Source: an uncultured Clostridia bacterium
GTDB lineage: Bacteria > Bacillota > Clostridia > Christensenellales > DTU072
DNA: 64,000 nt
NCBI GenBank assembly: GCA_946621465.1
Contig: CAMOOO010000002.1
Span: forward strand, 186,001 to 250,000
Reading direction: 5' to 3'
Position 1 is the first letter of the stretch. Each line of letters begins with the position of its first letter. Made by a program: the position numbers and the translations under genes. Below the pieces are notes generated by a model that was not told the origin of the DNA, did not search any database, and was given only the letters and a program-made list of their open reading frames with translations. Positions 16,702 through 28,207 of the stretch are shown one piece after another.

Positions 16702-18220
16702 CGTCGTTATCTTCTATATCTAGTTTTAGTCGTTTTTCTTCTTCCTTTGACAAAAGATATTCAACGGGGGGAGCTTGTTCGATGATTCTTCTTAAAGGAA
16801 CCTCTTTTGCTACAATAAATTCTATTTTATTTCCGGTTTTAGGAATATAATATTCATTTATATCCGGAAGATTGATTTTACAAGGTTTGTATCTACCGCA
16901 AAGTAACAAGGCTTCCCCTTTTTCCTTGTTAAAATGTTGTAAATCAAAAACGGATATATTAGGTAACTTGCGTTCATTCTCTCCGCAAAGCTGAGATAAT
17001 TCCTGCAACAATTCCATCTCTCTGCTTGTCAAAAAGATCCAATTTCCACAGTTCGCAATAATAGTTCGTGCAGCATCTCCATAATGTTCGATCAACTGAT
17101 GCTTTGATTGCGTTACCAACAAAAACCGTATATCTCTGCTTCTGGCGGCTGCGATCATGCTGTTCATATCGGTGATAGGCGGCAGTGCGCCGAACTCATC
17201 TAAGACGTAATTCAAACGAATTTTAACATTTCCGGCTAAATTTTGCATAGCCTTACCGATTAGATACTCATAGGACTGCTTTACAAACAATGAAACAAGA
17301 CGATGATAAGAACTCTTTTCATCCGGAGTAATCAAAAATAACGCCGTCTTTTGTTCCGTAATGCTCCCCATATCAAAATCCGTTCTTGATAACATCTCAA
17401 GGAGAGTCGGCTGTATAACAAACATTCGCATGTTTTGATCGAAAATGGAAAGGATACTTGCTTTAGTTCGTTCAAGAGCTGTTATCGTACCGCTTAAACC
17501 TGCCGCAATAACGTTGTCTTCCTGCGCGTACTTCCATAGCTTTTCATCATGTTCATGTCGATATGACTCTCTCTCAAACAATTTTCTTCTTAAAATAAGC
17601 AAATTAGATATATTTACGGACTCACTCGGCTGATTGTGCTCCTTGCAATATTTAAAAAGCAACAACGTTAAACCGAAAAAGCAATCAGCGGCGGAATAGT
17701 TCCAATAAGGGTCAATATTGTTATTGGAAGGAGATGCATTATTGACCATCAAATTTATCGCTATGTCATTAACGAGTTCCGCCGCTTTATCCATATCTCC
17801 TTTGAGATACATATCATAAGGGATAGCTAATGGATTCCAACAATTTCCTGTCTTGGTATCCCGAAGGTTCAAAACAATAATATTATATCCACGTTCCGCT
17901 AGTTCTCCCTCTAACCTGTAATAGAGTTCACCTTTCGTATCATTTATGATCATACTCTCACCGGCAACACCGAGAATCTTTACGGTAGGCATAACGACTA
18001 ATCTCGTTTTTTTGGAACCGGTACTGCCAAATACCATCGTATGACTATCTGTGTGATCAATAACGACCTCTTTGGATGTCGTTGTCGCAATGGGCACCCC
18101 ACCCTCATAACGATAAAACATACTATGCGGGCATACTTCGATATTCCCGGTAGAAATGTTAAATTTATTGAACGAATTTGCTATTATGCTTGCTTTTTCA
18201 AAATTAAGATTTATTGCCAT
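16688..18220 (-). CDS. TraG/VirD4-family type IV coupling protein
   Basis: A 510-residue predicted conjugation ATPase. Walker A is GSTGSKKT (65-72), a variant with Lys in place of the last Gly; it is followed by INDTKGELYY as in Firmicute VirD4-like proteins. Walker B (LDEFGALPP) lies near residue 340, then AAARSRDIRFLLVTQS, the usual third motif. The C-terminus is acidic (NDDDLF). No N-terminal transmembrane helices are seen, as in some Gram-positive coupling proteins that use a separate membrane partner. It starts 18 bp after the 420-aa gene and overlaps the next one by 14 bp. It is distinct from the coupling protein at 405 in length and sequence, so the region holds two. Confidence 0.85.
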   Translation of the reverse strand: MAINLNFEKASIIANSFNKFNISTGNIEVCPHSMFYRYEGGVPIATTTSKEVVIDHTDSHTMVFGSTGSKKTRLVVMPTVKILGVAGESMIINDTKGELYYRLEGELAERGYNIIVLNLRDTKTGNCWNPLAIPYDMYLKGDMDKAAELVNDIAINLMVNNASPSNNNIDPYWNYSAADCFFGLTLLLFKYCKEHNQPSESVNISNLLILRRKLFERESYRHEHDEKLWKYAQEDNVIAAGLSGTITALERTKASILSIFDQNMRMFVIQPTLLEMLSRTDFDMGSITEQKTALFLITPDEKSSYHRLVSLFVKQSYEYLIGKAMQNLAGNVKIRLNYVLDEFGALPPITDMNSMIAAARSRDIRFLLVTQSKHQLIEHYGDAARTIIANCGNWIFLTSREMELLQELSQLCGENERKLPNISVFDLQHFNKEKGEALLLCGRYKPCKINLPDINEYYIPKTGNKIEFIVAKEVPLRRIIEQAPPVEYLLSKEEEKRLKLDIEDNDDDLF

Positions 18221-18238
18221 TATATCTATACTTCTCCT

Positions 18239-19501
18239 TTACAGCGATGTCCCTGTATCATTTATTACAGCATTCACCATTTTTTTCGTTTCAGAATATT
18301 GACTCCAAATTGTATTATCAAAATAAAAATCAGGATTATACCGCAAAAGATATGATAATAATATTGCCCTTACGAACTGATTCCGAAATTTTTCGTCCTC
18401 TTTTATTCTTAACAATATATAATCAATTTGTTCTTGAGACAATTTTCCCACCCAATCTTCCAATATTACTCTGCTGTGTTTAATAAAATCCTCATTAGAA
18501 TATTGTGTTAGCATTATATTTACTAGTGTAAAAAGCTGATTTCTATTTTTACTTTCATCATTATCATTGTGCATTTCGTTTGCTATGGTTACTATAAGAT
18601 TCAGGAATTCTTTTTCGCTGTCATTAAAACCTACCGATGGGGAGTCCGGCTGCTTTTCAGTCGCGTTTTTTATTAGCTTGCTTCCCTTATTATCTTTAGG
18701 CGCGCTGTCTCTCTTTTCATCGCTGCCAGTTGCAGCCTTATCATTACTTTTTGAATCATCATACTGTCCAAGAATGTCCTTAATAACTTCTTTTACGTGT
18801 TTAGCATTATTTTTTCTGTTATTATCAACACTCTCGTCTCTTCTTGTGGTACCAAGCGGAAAAGTTTGATATAAATAATAAAATATGCACCATAGAAGCT
18901 TACAGCTGTCTTCATATTTTAAAGCTATTGTTCGCCTAATTGGTAGTAATTTATTCACCCATTTCGATAATTCCTTCTCTATTGCTATATCTATTTCTTT
19001 TTTTCTTGTCAGAAGATCATATTGTATAAAACGCTTAATTGTCTTTACAAACTCTTCCGCGTCTTTTTTCATGTCATCTGGATTTTCATTTTTATATATA
19101 GATTTTAAGGTCGCGCCTACTTCTCTTGATTCAAATGATTCCGGACTCCCTAATAAAATCCCGCAGATTACTTTACCAGCATAATCCCAAACTCCCTGAT
19201 CATCATGCGGAACTTCTCCTATTCGTGAAAATAATTTAAGTGTATATTCTTGGTAACCTCTATTTCGGGCAGTCCATTTCCTAATATATTTTTCGCGCCC
19301 AAAAATAAATGCCAACTTAGACTGCTCTGAACACTGATCTAATATTTTAATTGAAAAAGGCTCTGGTTTCCTAATAATTATTGCATCTTCCGCTTGTTCA
19401 TTGTATTCATAACACCAAATTGATGCTCCAGACTGTACAAACAATTTTTGCATCTCCTCTAACAAATAATTAATTGTTATCTTTGGTTCATTAATTCCCA
19501 T
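18239..19501 (-). CDS. Hypothetical protein, first gene of the second coupling-protein operon
   Basis: A 420-residue soluble protein of unknown family. The N-terminal 200 residues are mixed alpha/beta; a hydrophilic, Lys/Asp/Ser-rich linker runs from about 245 to 300, and the C-terminal 120 residues are helical. No membrane segment, metal motif or P-loop. It is divergent from the gene at 19633 across a short region holding a duplicated 14-bp site, and heads the operon with the coupling protein, tail protein and TPR-like protein. A T4SS accessory role is possible by context only. Confidence 0.6.
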   Translation of the reverse strand: MGINEPKITINYLLEEMQKLFVQSGASIWCYEYNEQAEDAIIIRKPEPFSIKILDQCSEQSKLAFIFGREKYIRKWTARNRGYQEYTLKLFSRIGEVPHDDQGVWDYAGKVICGILLGSPESFESREVGATLKSIYKNENPDDMKKDAEEFVKTIKRFIQYDLLTRKKEIDIAIEKELSKWVNKLLPIRRTIALKYEDSCKLLWCIFYYLYQTFPLGTTRRDESVDNNRKNNAKHVKEVIKDILGQYDDSKSNDKAATGSDEKRDSAPKDNKGSKLIKNATEKQPDSPSVGFNDSEKEFLNLIVTIANEMHNDNDESKNRNQLFTLVNIMLTQYSNEDFIKHSRVILEDWVGKLSQEQIDYILLRIKEDEKFRNQFVRAILLSYLLRYNPDFYFDNTIWSQYSETKKMVNAVINDTGTSL

Positions 19502-19548
19502 TTTATCTATTCCTCTATCCTGTTAAGATGGAGATAAAATTATCTTTT

Positions 19549-19584
19549 TAGATATTTTTATCACCCCTTGTAGATATTTTTATC
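19549..19584. promoter_or_regulatory. Direct repeat, probable operator between divergent genes
   Basis: TAGATATTTTTATC occurs at 19549-19562 and again at 19571-19584. The 22-bp period is two helical turns, so both copies face the same side of DNA. They lie in the 131-bp gap between divergent genes 18239-19501 and 19633-20445, as expected for a regulator site. Confidence 0.6.
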
Positions 19585-19632
19585 GGCTTTCATAATGTAA
19601 GCGATCACCAAAACAGGAGGGGTTCCTACATT

Positions 19633-20445
19633 ATGAAAAAAACAACTCAATCTGCGTCCGCCGCTTATTATTCGCTCGAAAAGTATCAAAAAGCTTTAGA
19701 AGTCAGCAAGACTGATAGCGATTTGATACAGAACGTTTTTTTGCCGATCTGCGATGCCGTAATGCCGAAATACCGTTGGCGCGGAGCCCTCGCCGATCTT
19801 AGGTCTGACGCGGTGAACGACAGCATCTTTTATTGCTGGAAATACGCCCAATCTCATGAACTCTCTCCTTCCGTTGAGTCTCTCCGCTCGCTCATCCGAA
19901 TCGCCAAAGCATCCGCAGCGCAAGTATTACGCGCTTATAAAAAGCAAACTCAGTCGAATCCCCAAAAGAAACCTGATCAACATAACGATTTTGATAATAA
20001 TTATGATGATCATGATGAACAGTACATGTACATATCCGAGTTCGATGATTCAAGGGATAATACTACCAAGTCCCATTCTTTCGTCGATAATGAAGATTCC
20101 TTCATTAATCAGATTGACAATGGACGTCTCATCGAAAAGCTCTTAAGTTCAAACGATAAAAAGCTTCTCATCCAACTGGCTGCAAATTCAGCTTCAGCGT
20201 TTAACGTTCTTGATAAGTATGAAACCCCTCCTACTGTTTGTTCTTTTACCAAAGAACTCCGTTCTGAGATGTCTCCCCTCCTAAAAGCAGCGGGCTTTAA
20301 AGAGGATGCTATCAACACATTTTTTACGCATATGATCGATTCTCTTGGGGGGAATGATGCCACTCTCGACTTAAACAAAATGCGTAACAAATTTTATAAT
20401 CGACAAAAAACAAACATTTTCTCATCAATTATTGATTTATTGTAA
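19633..20445 (+). CDS. Hypothetical protein, possibly sigma-factor-like
   Basis: A 270-residue soluble protein. The N-terminal 100 residues are helical, with a stretch (LRSDAVNDSIFYCWKYAQ) that recalls region 2 of small sigma factors; a low-complexity Asp/Asn/His linker follows (about 115-150), then a helical C-terminal half that could carry a helix-turn-helix. The likeness is weak and I would not call it a sigma factor without a profile search. GGAGGGG stands 12 bp before the ATG. It is the last gene of the accessory region before the tRNA-Asn and is divergent from the second coupling-protein operon. Confidence 0.55.
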   Translation: MKKTTQSASAAYYSLEKYQKALEVSKTDSDLIQNVFLPICDAVMPKYRWRGALADLRSDAVNDSIFYCWKYAQSHELSPSVESLRSLIRIAKASAAQVLRAYKKQTQSNPQKKPDQHNDFDNNYDDHDEQYMYISEFDDSRDNTTKSHSFVDNEDSFINQIDNGRLIEKLLSSNDKKLLIQLAANSASAFNVLDKYETPPTVCSFTKELRSEMSPLLKAAGFKEDAINTFFTHMIDSLGGNDATLDLNKMRNKFYNRQKTNIFSSIIDLL

Positions 20446-20485
20446 CACATTTTGTGCTTTTTAGCAATAATTTTTTAAAGACAAT

Positions 20486-20522
20486 CGCCGAGTAAGAGTT
20501 AAATATATCTTCTCGGCGTTTT
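20486..20522 (+). terminator. Intrinsic terminator
   Basis: CGCCGAG (20486-20492) pairs with CTCGGCG (20512-20518), followed by TTTTATT. It ends transcription of the gene at 19633-20445. Confidence 0.75.
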
Positions 20523-20536
20523 ATTATATTTCCCAA

Positions 20537-20576
20537 AAAAGAAAAAACAGTCCAAATCGGTGTTCGATTTAGACTG
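20537..20576 (-). terminator. Intrinsic terminator of the rRNA operon
   Basis: On the minus strand a 12-bp stem (20565-20576 with 20548-20559, one G-U pair) is followed by TTTTTTC TTTTTT. It lies just downstream of tRNA-Asn and closes the 23S-5S operon. Confidence 0.8.
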
Positions 20577-20580
20577 CCTT

Positions 20581-20656
20581 TGGCTCCCCCTGTTGGACTC
20601 GAACCAACGACAACGCGGTTAACAGCCGCGGGCTCTACCGACTGAGCTAAGGAGGA
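20581..20656 (-). tRNA. tRNA-Asn (GTT)
   Basis: A 76-nt cloverleaf: acceptor TCCTCCT pairs with AGGGGGA, discriminator G, CCA encoded. The anticodon loop is CTGTTAA with anticodon GTT. It is the last gene of the rRNA operon, and its 3' end faces the conjugative-element-like region. Confidence 0.95.
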
Positions 20657-20663
20657 TTAAAAA

Positions 20664-20780
20664 TTCGGCGACGTCCTATCCTCCCGGTCCGTTTCCAGAC
20701 AAGTACTTTCGGCGCTGAGAAGCTTAACTTCTGTGTTCGGTATGGGAACAGGTGGTTCCTTCTCGCTATCGCCACCGAAT
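20664..20780 (-). rRNA. 5S ribosomal RNA
   Basis: About 117 nt with the usual terminal helix (TTCGGTGGCG at the 5' end pairing with CGCCGAA at the 3' end) and the conserved internal GGTTCCC/GGGAAC-type region. It lies between 23S and tRNA-Asn. Ends are approximate by a few bases. Confidence 0.9.
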
Positions 20781-20904
20781 AATCGATGAATGTGTTTCTT
20801 TTTTTCAATCGCACATTCACAACTGCATATATTTCTTTTTCTTTTCTTACTTAATAAAGACCTCTCGTTCGTTTGTTTCTTATCAAAGCTCTAAACGATC
20901 ACTT

Positions 20905-23820
<2,916 letters not shown>

Positions 23821-24037
23821 TCTCTCGTCTATTGCTTTAAATTTCTCTAAACGAACAATTATTCGGAAAATCTCATTAATTGGATTTCATCCTCAGCAAA
23901 ATATCATATATCTTCGTGAATATTTTTCGTATTACTCTTTTACTGTTAATATTTGATATTTTTTTTCTCGTCTTTTCTTTCTGAATAGAAAAAACATATG
24001 CAGTTGTCAAGGTGCAATGTATTCGACAAAAGTCGAA

Positions 24038-24114
24038 TGGTAGACCGAAGTGGGCTCGAACCACCGACCTCACGCTTATCAGGCGTGTGCTCTAACCTGC
24101 TGAGCTATCGGTCT
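24038..24114 (-). tRNA. tRNA-Ile (GAT)
   Basis: A 77-nt cloverleaf: acceptor AGACCGA pairs with TCGGTCT, discriminator A, CCA encoded. The anticodon arm CGCCTGATAAGCG gives anticodon GAT. It lies between tRNA-Ala and 23S. Confidence 0.95.
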
Positions 24115-24163
24115 ATATCATTATTATAAAGGTGCTTTTCGCTCTTTACAAAAGGAAGGTTAT

Positions 24164-24239
24164 TGGTGGAGGTAATCGGGATCGAACCGGTGACCTCCTG
24201 CTTGCAAGGCAGGCGCTCTCCCAGCTGAGCTATACCCCC
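24164..24239 (-). tRNA. tRNA-Ala (TGC)
   Basis: A 76-nt cloverleaf: acceptor GGGGGTA pairs with TACCTCC (one G-U), discriminator A, CCA encoded; anticodon TGC in CTGCCTTGCAAGCAG. It is the first gene of the operon; a consensus promoter stands about 30 bp before it and no 16S gene precedes it. Confidence 0.95.
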
Positions 24240-24270
24240 ATATCGCCCTTGCTTCTGTAAATGCTCCGAT

Positions 24271-24299
24271 ATGATATCATTAAAATTGAATATTGTCAA
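24271..24299 (-). promoter_or_regulatory. Consensus promoter of the tRNA-Ala/tRNA-Ile/23S/5S operon
   Basis: On the minus strand TTGACA (24299-24294), 17-bp spacer, TATCAT (24276-24271). Predicted start near 24264, about 25 nt before tRNA-Ala. It is the only room for a promoter here and shows that this operon starts without 16S. Confidence 0.8.
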
Positions 24300-24499
24300 C
24301 AAATTCAACGATATTTTTACAAAAAAATTCTCTCTTTTTTCAGGATCGCTCTTTCTGCCCCTCTCCCGTTTCCGTCAGCTTTTATTCCGCCCTTTCTTTT
24401 GCACTCTTTTTTTACCGAAAACCGCTTAATAAAATAATATTTTACGGTAACTTTTGCTCTTTTCCCACATATGATAATAAAAATGACAGGAGAAAGCGC

Positions 24500-24907
24500 A
24501 TGAACGAACAAATGGAACAAATGGCACGAGAATACAAACAGGTTATCGCCCTCTCTTCCGACGACAATACCACCGTCGAACAGATGATCCTTTTGGAAGA
24601 AAACCAATTGGATATGCTAAACGATCTCTCCTCTTTGCGTTCTTCCGCCACCGTCCGGACGGTTGGATATCTGAAAAACCTAATCTTCCGCTCGCTGAAA
24701 GATCTCAACGCCCTTTTGGGCAATACCTCATATATCCCTTCTCTCAGGAACAATCCCTGTCCCTATTCCGCTCCGCGCGCCATTCTCAATCTCTACGACC
24801 AGCAACTGAGCATCCTCATTCTCTCCGATAAACTCGCCTCTCTTCCTTCTTCTTTTATCGCTTACGAAAACAGAAAGCTGTCTCTGATCGTCGCATTGCT
24901 GCGTTGA
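24500..24907 (+). CDS. Hypothetical protein
   Basis: A 135-residue soluble, mostly helical protein with no recognised family. I use the ATG at 24500 (AGGAGA 6 bp upstream, then MNEQMEQMAREYKQ) instead of the upstream start at 24293, because the longer version would run through the rRNA promoter and has an unlikely basic/aromatic composition. It stands alone between the rRNA operon and a bidirectional terminator. Confidence 0.6.
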   Translation: MNEQMEQMAREYKQVIALSSDDNTTVEQMILLEENQLDMLNDLSSLRSSATVRTVGYLKNLIFRSLKDLNALLGNTSYIPSLRNNPCPYSAPRAILNLYDQQLSILILSDKLASLPSSFIAYENRKLSLIVALLR

Positions 24908-24929
24908 AGTATCTGATTAAAAATAAAGA

Positions 24930-24967
24930 AAGGGGCCGCCTCGTCCGAAGTAGCCCCTTTATTTTTT
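24930..24967. terminator. Bidirectional intrinsic terminator
   Basis: AAAGGGGC pairs with GCCCCTTT around a 16-nt loop, with a T-run on the plus side and A/T-rich DNA on the other side. It serves the convergent genes 24500-24907 and the dihydroxyacetone kinase. Confidence 0.75.
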
Positions 24968-24979
24968 TATTCGGCTTTT

Positions 24980-26809
24980 TTATTTGAAGTTTTTAATAAA
25001 CTTAGCCAATTCGTTGAAGATAACGTCCAAACCGTGTGCGCCGGCATCCGGATAACCGATGGATCTTTCACCAACCGTTCCCGCTCTTCCCAGAGTAGCT
25101 ACGTGAGATTTGGTCGCTTCTGCGCCTTCGTGCGCGGCTTTGGCGCCGAGGTCGATACCTTCTTGCAGTTTCTTGCCTTCTTGCGCCGCTTTGGTCAAAG
25201 CGATAGCGCAGGGTTTGAGGGCGTCGACGAGGGTCTTATCGCCGATATCGGCACCTTTACCGAAGGATTTTTTACCGGTCTCGAATACGCCGCGGTTAGC
25301 CTCGGTGAAGAGGAAGGCGAGGTCGGTCAGGTTGATCTCTTTCTTGCCGAGCATAGCCTTTCCTGCATATTTGAACGCGCTACCCCAGATAGGACCGGAG
25401 GCACCGCCGCAGTACTCTTTGATGATCTCGGAGCAGCTGACGAGGAACTGACCGATGTCTCCCTTTTTACGGGTCGCCCAGTCTGCTTTCAACTGTTTGA
25501 AACCTTTGGCAATGCTCATTCCGAAGTCTCCGTCACCCATTTTGTCCGCTTCGCAGAAGGGAACTTCGTTTTCGATGATGACGTCCGCCATTTTGTCAAC
25601 GATTTGAACAAAGGCTGCGGTATTGATGGTCTCGCCGATTGCCGGTTTACCTTCTACTTCGTATACGGCGTTCTCCTCTTCTGCAACAGCCGTTTTGGTC
25701 GCTTTCTTTGCGGCGGCAGGCGCGGCAACGGGAGTGATGTTGAGTGCTTTTGCAATAGCGTTCATTGCTTCGACTGCGGCTTCTGCCTGAGCGTTCATTG
25801 CGCCGCCCCAGGTGAGAGCCGGTGCGTTGACCGGATAGTCGATCAATTTCTTTAATTCATCGTCCACTTTCAATACGGAAATGGATGCGCCGGCCATGTC
25901 AATGGAGGTCATGAAGTTACCGACAATGGTACGATAGATCTTTACGCCGTCCGCTTCCAGAGCTTTGGTCGTGGAATTGTTGAGGATGTACAGTTCTTGC
26001 AGCGGGCTTCCGCCGAAACCGTTAATAAGAAGCACTACTTCGTCGCCGGCTTTGACTTTGAGATCCTCTTCCAGGTCGGTGACGATTCTGCGAGCGAGGT
26101 CGTCGCTGAAAGTGCCTTTGCTGTAGTCGATTTTTTCACGGAAACGTCCGGGTTCGCCGTGGATACCTACGCCGAATTCCATTTCGTCGTCGCCGATGTC
26201 AAAGGTCGGATGTCCGGCAGCCGGAACGGTGCAGGAAGTGAATGCAAAACCGAAAGAACGTACGTTTTCGATAACTTTATTGGCTACCGCTTTGACTTCT
26301 TCCAGCTCCTTGCCCTGTTCCGCGGCAGCGCCGGCGCATTTATGAACGAGTACCGTTCCCGCAACGCCGCGGCGACCAACCGTATAAAGGCTGTCTTTAA
26401 CGGCGATATCGTCGTTTACGTATACGGCGTCCACTTTGATGCCGTCTTCTTGCGCGTCGCTCATGGCGTTATTGAAGTTCATGCAGTCGCCCGAGTAGTT
26501 TTTGATGATAAGAAGCACGCCTTTGTCGGTGGCGCAGGCTTTAATTGCGTTATAAACCTGAACCTGCGAGGGGGAAGCGAAGACGTCGCCGCAAACGGCG
26601 CAGTCGAGCATACCTTTCCCTACAAAGCCGGCGTGAGCCGGTTCGTGACCGGAGCCACCGCCGGAGATCAAGCTGACTTTTTCATCATTGATATCTTTTT
26701 TCTTAACGATTTTGAATTTTTCTACGAATTCCAAATCCGGATGGGCTTTTGCCAAACCATGACACATATCATAGACAAAAGTCTCGGGGGTATTCATTAT
26801 CTTTTTCAT
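24980..26809 (-). CDS. dhaKL: Dihydroxyacetone kinase, fused DhaK-DhaL (ATP-dependent type)
   Basis: Phosphorylates dihydroxyacetone to DHAP. The DhaK half has SLISGGGSGHEP and the substrate-binding His217 in GVGIHGEPGR, to which dihydroxyacetone binds covalently in this family. An Ala/Lys-rich linker (about 360-400) leads to the DhaL half, with the ATP/Mg site MGDGDFGM near residue 425 and RAGTVGERSIG near the end. This single-chain form resembles the ATP-using enzymes of Citrobacter and eukaryotes, not the PTS-linked three-subunit DhaKLM. I chose the start at 26809 (609 aa) because AAGGAG stands 9 bp before it; the longer frame to 26860 overlaps a terminator. Its partner glycerol dehydrogenase lies just upstream. 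Confidence 0.93.
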   Translation of the reverse strand: MKKIMNTPETFVYDMCHGLAKAHPDLEFVEKFKIVKKKDINDEKVSLISGGGSGHEPAHAGFVGKGMLDCAVCGDVFASPSQVQVYNAIKACATDKGVLLIIKNYSGDCMNFNNAMSDAQEDGIKVDAVYVNDDIAVKDSLYTVGRRGVAGTVLVHKCAGAAAEQGKELEEVKAVANKVIENVRSFGFAFTSCTVPAAGHPTFDIGDDEMEFGVGIHGEPGRFREKIDYSKGTFSDDLARRIVTDLEEDLKVKAGDEVVLLINGFGGSPLQELYILNNSTTKALEADGVKIYRTIVGNFMTSIDMAGASISVLKVDDELKKLIDYPVNAPALTWGGAMNAQAEAAVEAMNAIAKALNITPVAAPAAAKKATKTAVAEEENAVYEVEGKPAIGETINTAAFVQIVDKMADVIIENEVPFCEADKMGDGDFGMSIAKGFKQLKADWATRKKGDIGQFLVSCSEIIKEYCGGASGPIWGSAFKYAGKAMLGKKEINLTDLAFLFTEANRGVFETGKKSFGKGADIGDKTLVDALKPCAIALTKAAQEGKKLQEGIDLGAKAAHEGAEATKSHVATLGRAGTVGERSIGYPDAGAHGLDVIFNELAKFIKNFK

Positions 26810-26840
26810 AAATAAATTCTCCTTTTTGTTGCAATTTATA

Positions 26841-26881
26841 AAAAAGATGGGGTGTAACAATTATTAACTGTCACGCCCCAT
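26841..26881 (-). terminator. Intrinsic terminator/attenuator between gldA and dhaKL
   Basis: ATGGGGCGT pairs with the sequence at 26847-26855 (one G-U) and is followed by CTTTTTT on the minus strand. It lies between gldA and the dhaKL ribosome site, so dhaKL is either partly read through or has its own start. Confidence 0.7.
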
Positions 26882-26900
26882 AATTTTTTATTGTCAAAAA

Positions 26901-28076
26901 TTACTCGACGTCGCCGTATTTATATGCATAACCGATAGCGTCTGCCGTCTTGATAGCGGCGACAACCATTTCTTCGGTCACTTTGAAAGGCATATTGTGG
27001 ATGGATTCGTCCGGGATGCAGGTCTTCTTTGCAACAGCTTTGAGTTCCTCTTCGGTGAGGGAGTCTCTGGCTACTTCGCCCGTCTTCTTGTTGGTCATGA
27101 GGTCTCTGATACAGATCGGCAAACCGACGTCTTCGCAGAAACCGAGGACTTCGTAGAGTTCTTCTTCCGGCGCGTTCTCCAGAATGAGCTGGCAGATGGT
27201 ACCGAAAGCAACGACTTCGCCGTGGAAGTTGTTGTTGTGGATCTCATGGACGATGGTGATACCGTCGTGGATGGCGTGCGCCGCAGCAAGACCGCCCGAC
27301 TCAAATCCGAGACCGGACAGAAGGATGTTGGTCTCGACGATTTTTTCAAAAGCACCGGTAACAGCATGTTGTTCGCAAGCGACTTTGGCTTTTACACCGT
27401 CGGAGATCAGGTTTTTATAGCACAGTTCAGCGAGAGCGAAGGCGGTATGAGTACCATAGCCTAGCAGGGTGCCTTTCTTTCTGTCTGCGCCGCAGGGGAG
27501 ACCGGCGTTAACGTTACTGACCGAACGAACGTTGGCTCTGGCTTCGAAATAGGTGGACAGAGCGTCGCCCATACCGGATACGAGGAAGCGTGCCGGAGCA
27601 TTGGCGATAACGTTGAGGTCGATGAGTACTACGCTGGGGTTCTGACGGAAATAGGCATAGTCGTCGAACTCGTGATTGTCGAAGTACATAACGGCGCTGT
27701 GGCTGGTCGGAGCATCGGTAGCCGCGATGGTCGGGCAGATAATGAGGTTGCTGCCGGCAGCGACGCACTTACTGGTGTCGATGGCTTTTCCGCCGCCGAG
27801 ACCGATGGTGCAGGCGCATCTGTTGGCTTTGGCTACTTCTTGCAATTTAGCAACGACGGTACGGGAGCATTCTCCTTTGAAGATGTCTCCTGCGGAAACA
27901 AACTCTACGCCGTATTTTGCTTGCGTTGCTTCGAGTTTATCTTTTACGAGAGTCAATGCAAACGGATCGGCGATCAGCAATGCTTTTTTACCGAAAGTTT
28001 TTACAAAATAGCCCAGGTTCAACAATTCGTCTTCGCCTTGTACGTACTTGGTAGGACAAATAAATGCTTTTCTCAT
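26901..28076 (-). CDS. gldA: Glycerol dehydrogenase (NAD+, zinc)
   Basis: Oxidises glycerol to dihydroxyacetone with NAD+; iron-containing alcohol dehydrogenase superfamily, 391 residues, slightly longer than the usual 365-370. Visible motifs: IGLGGGKAIDTSK (NAD-binding), PTIAATDAPTS, SGMGDALSTYFEA with the first metal Asp, HAIHDG and HEIHNNNFHGEVV with the two metal histidines. AAAAGGAG before the ATG. It is upstream of dhaKL on the same strand, giving glycerol to DHA to DHAP, and divergent from an AraC regulator, which is likely its activator. Confidence 0.93.
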   Translation of the reverse strand: MRKAFICPTKYVQGEDELLNLGYFVKTFGKKALLIADPFALTLVKDKLEATQAKYGVEFVSAGDIFKGECSRTVVAKLQEVAKANRCACTIGLGGGKAIDTSKCVAAGSNLIICPTIAATDAPTSHSAVMYFDNHEFDDYAYFRQNPSVVLIDLNVIANAPARFLVSGMGDALSTYFEARANVRSVSNVNAGLPCGADRKKGTLLGYGTHTAFALAELCYKNLISDGVKAKVACEQHAVTGAFEKIVETNILLSGLGFESGGLAAAHAIHDGITIVHEIHNNNFHGEVVAFGTICQLILENAPEEELYEVLGFCEDVGLPICIRDLMTNKKTGEVARDSLTEEELKAVAKKTCIPDESIHNMPFKVTEEMVVAAIKTADAIGYAYKYGDVE

Positions 28077-28117
28077 ACAAAAATCTCCTTTTATGGTTTT
28101 TTAATATTTGTATTTCA

Positions 28118-28178
28118 ATTATAAAACATTTAAAATGGGAAATCATTGGACAAATCTGCTTAAATATGGTAATATAAT
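28118..28178. promoter_or_regulatory. Divergent gldA/araC-type promoter region
   Basis: A perfect -10 TATAAT faces gldA (28123-28118, minus) and another faces the AraC gene (28173-28178, plus). Neither has a good -35 at normal spacing (ATGATT for gldA; TTGGAC at about 21 bp for the regulator). Good -10 with poor -35 is typical of activator-dependent promoters. Confidence 0.5.
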
Positions 28179-28207
28179 TGCAATTAAATATTTTTTTAAG
28201 GGATGGT

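Noticed and set aside
24000..24037. TTGACA-like sequence in the tRNA-Ile/23S spacer considered as a second 23S promoter
   Set aside because: It is part of the CACCTTGACAACTGCATA spacer motif common in Firmicute rRNA operons, and the -10 match is weak.
24293..24499. Upstream extension of the 135-aa gene
   Set aside because: It overlaps the rRNA promoter and encodes an odd Phe/Ser-rich stretch; the ATG at 24500 has a proper ribosome site.
25034..25855. Long plus-strand frames opposite dhaKL (25034-25855, 25997-26815) and gldA
   Set aside because: Antisense to well-conserved enzymes; no ribosome sites and no motifs.
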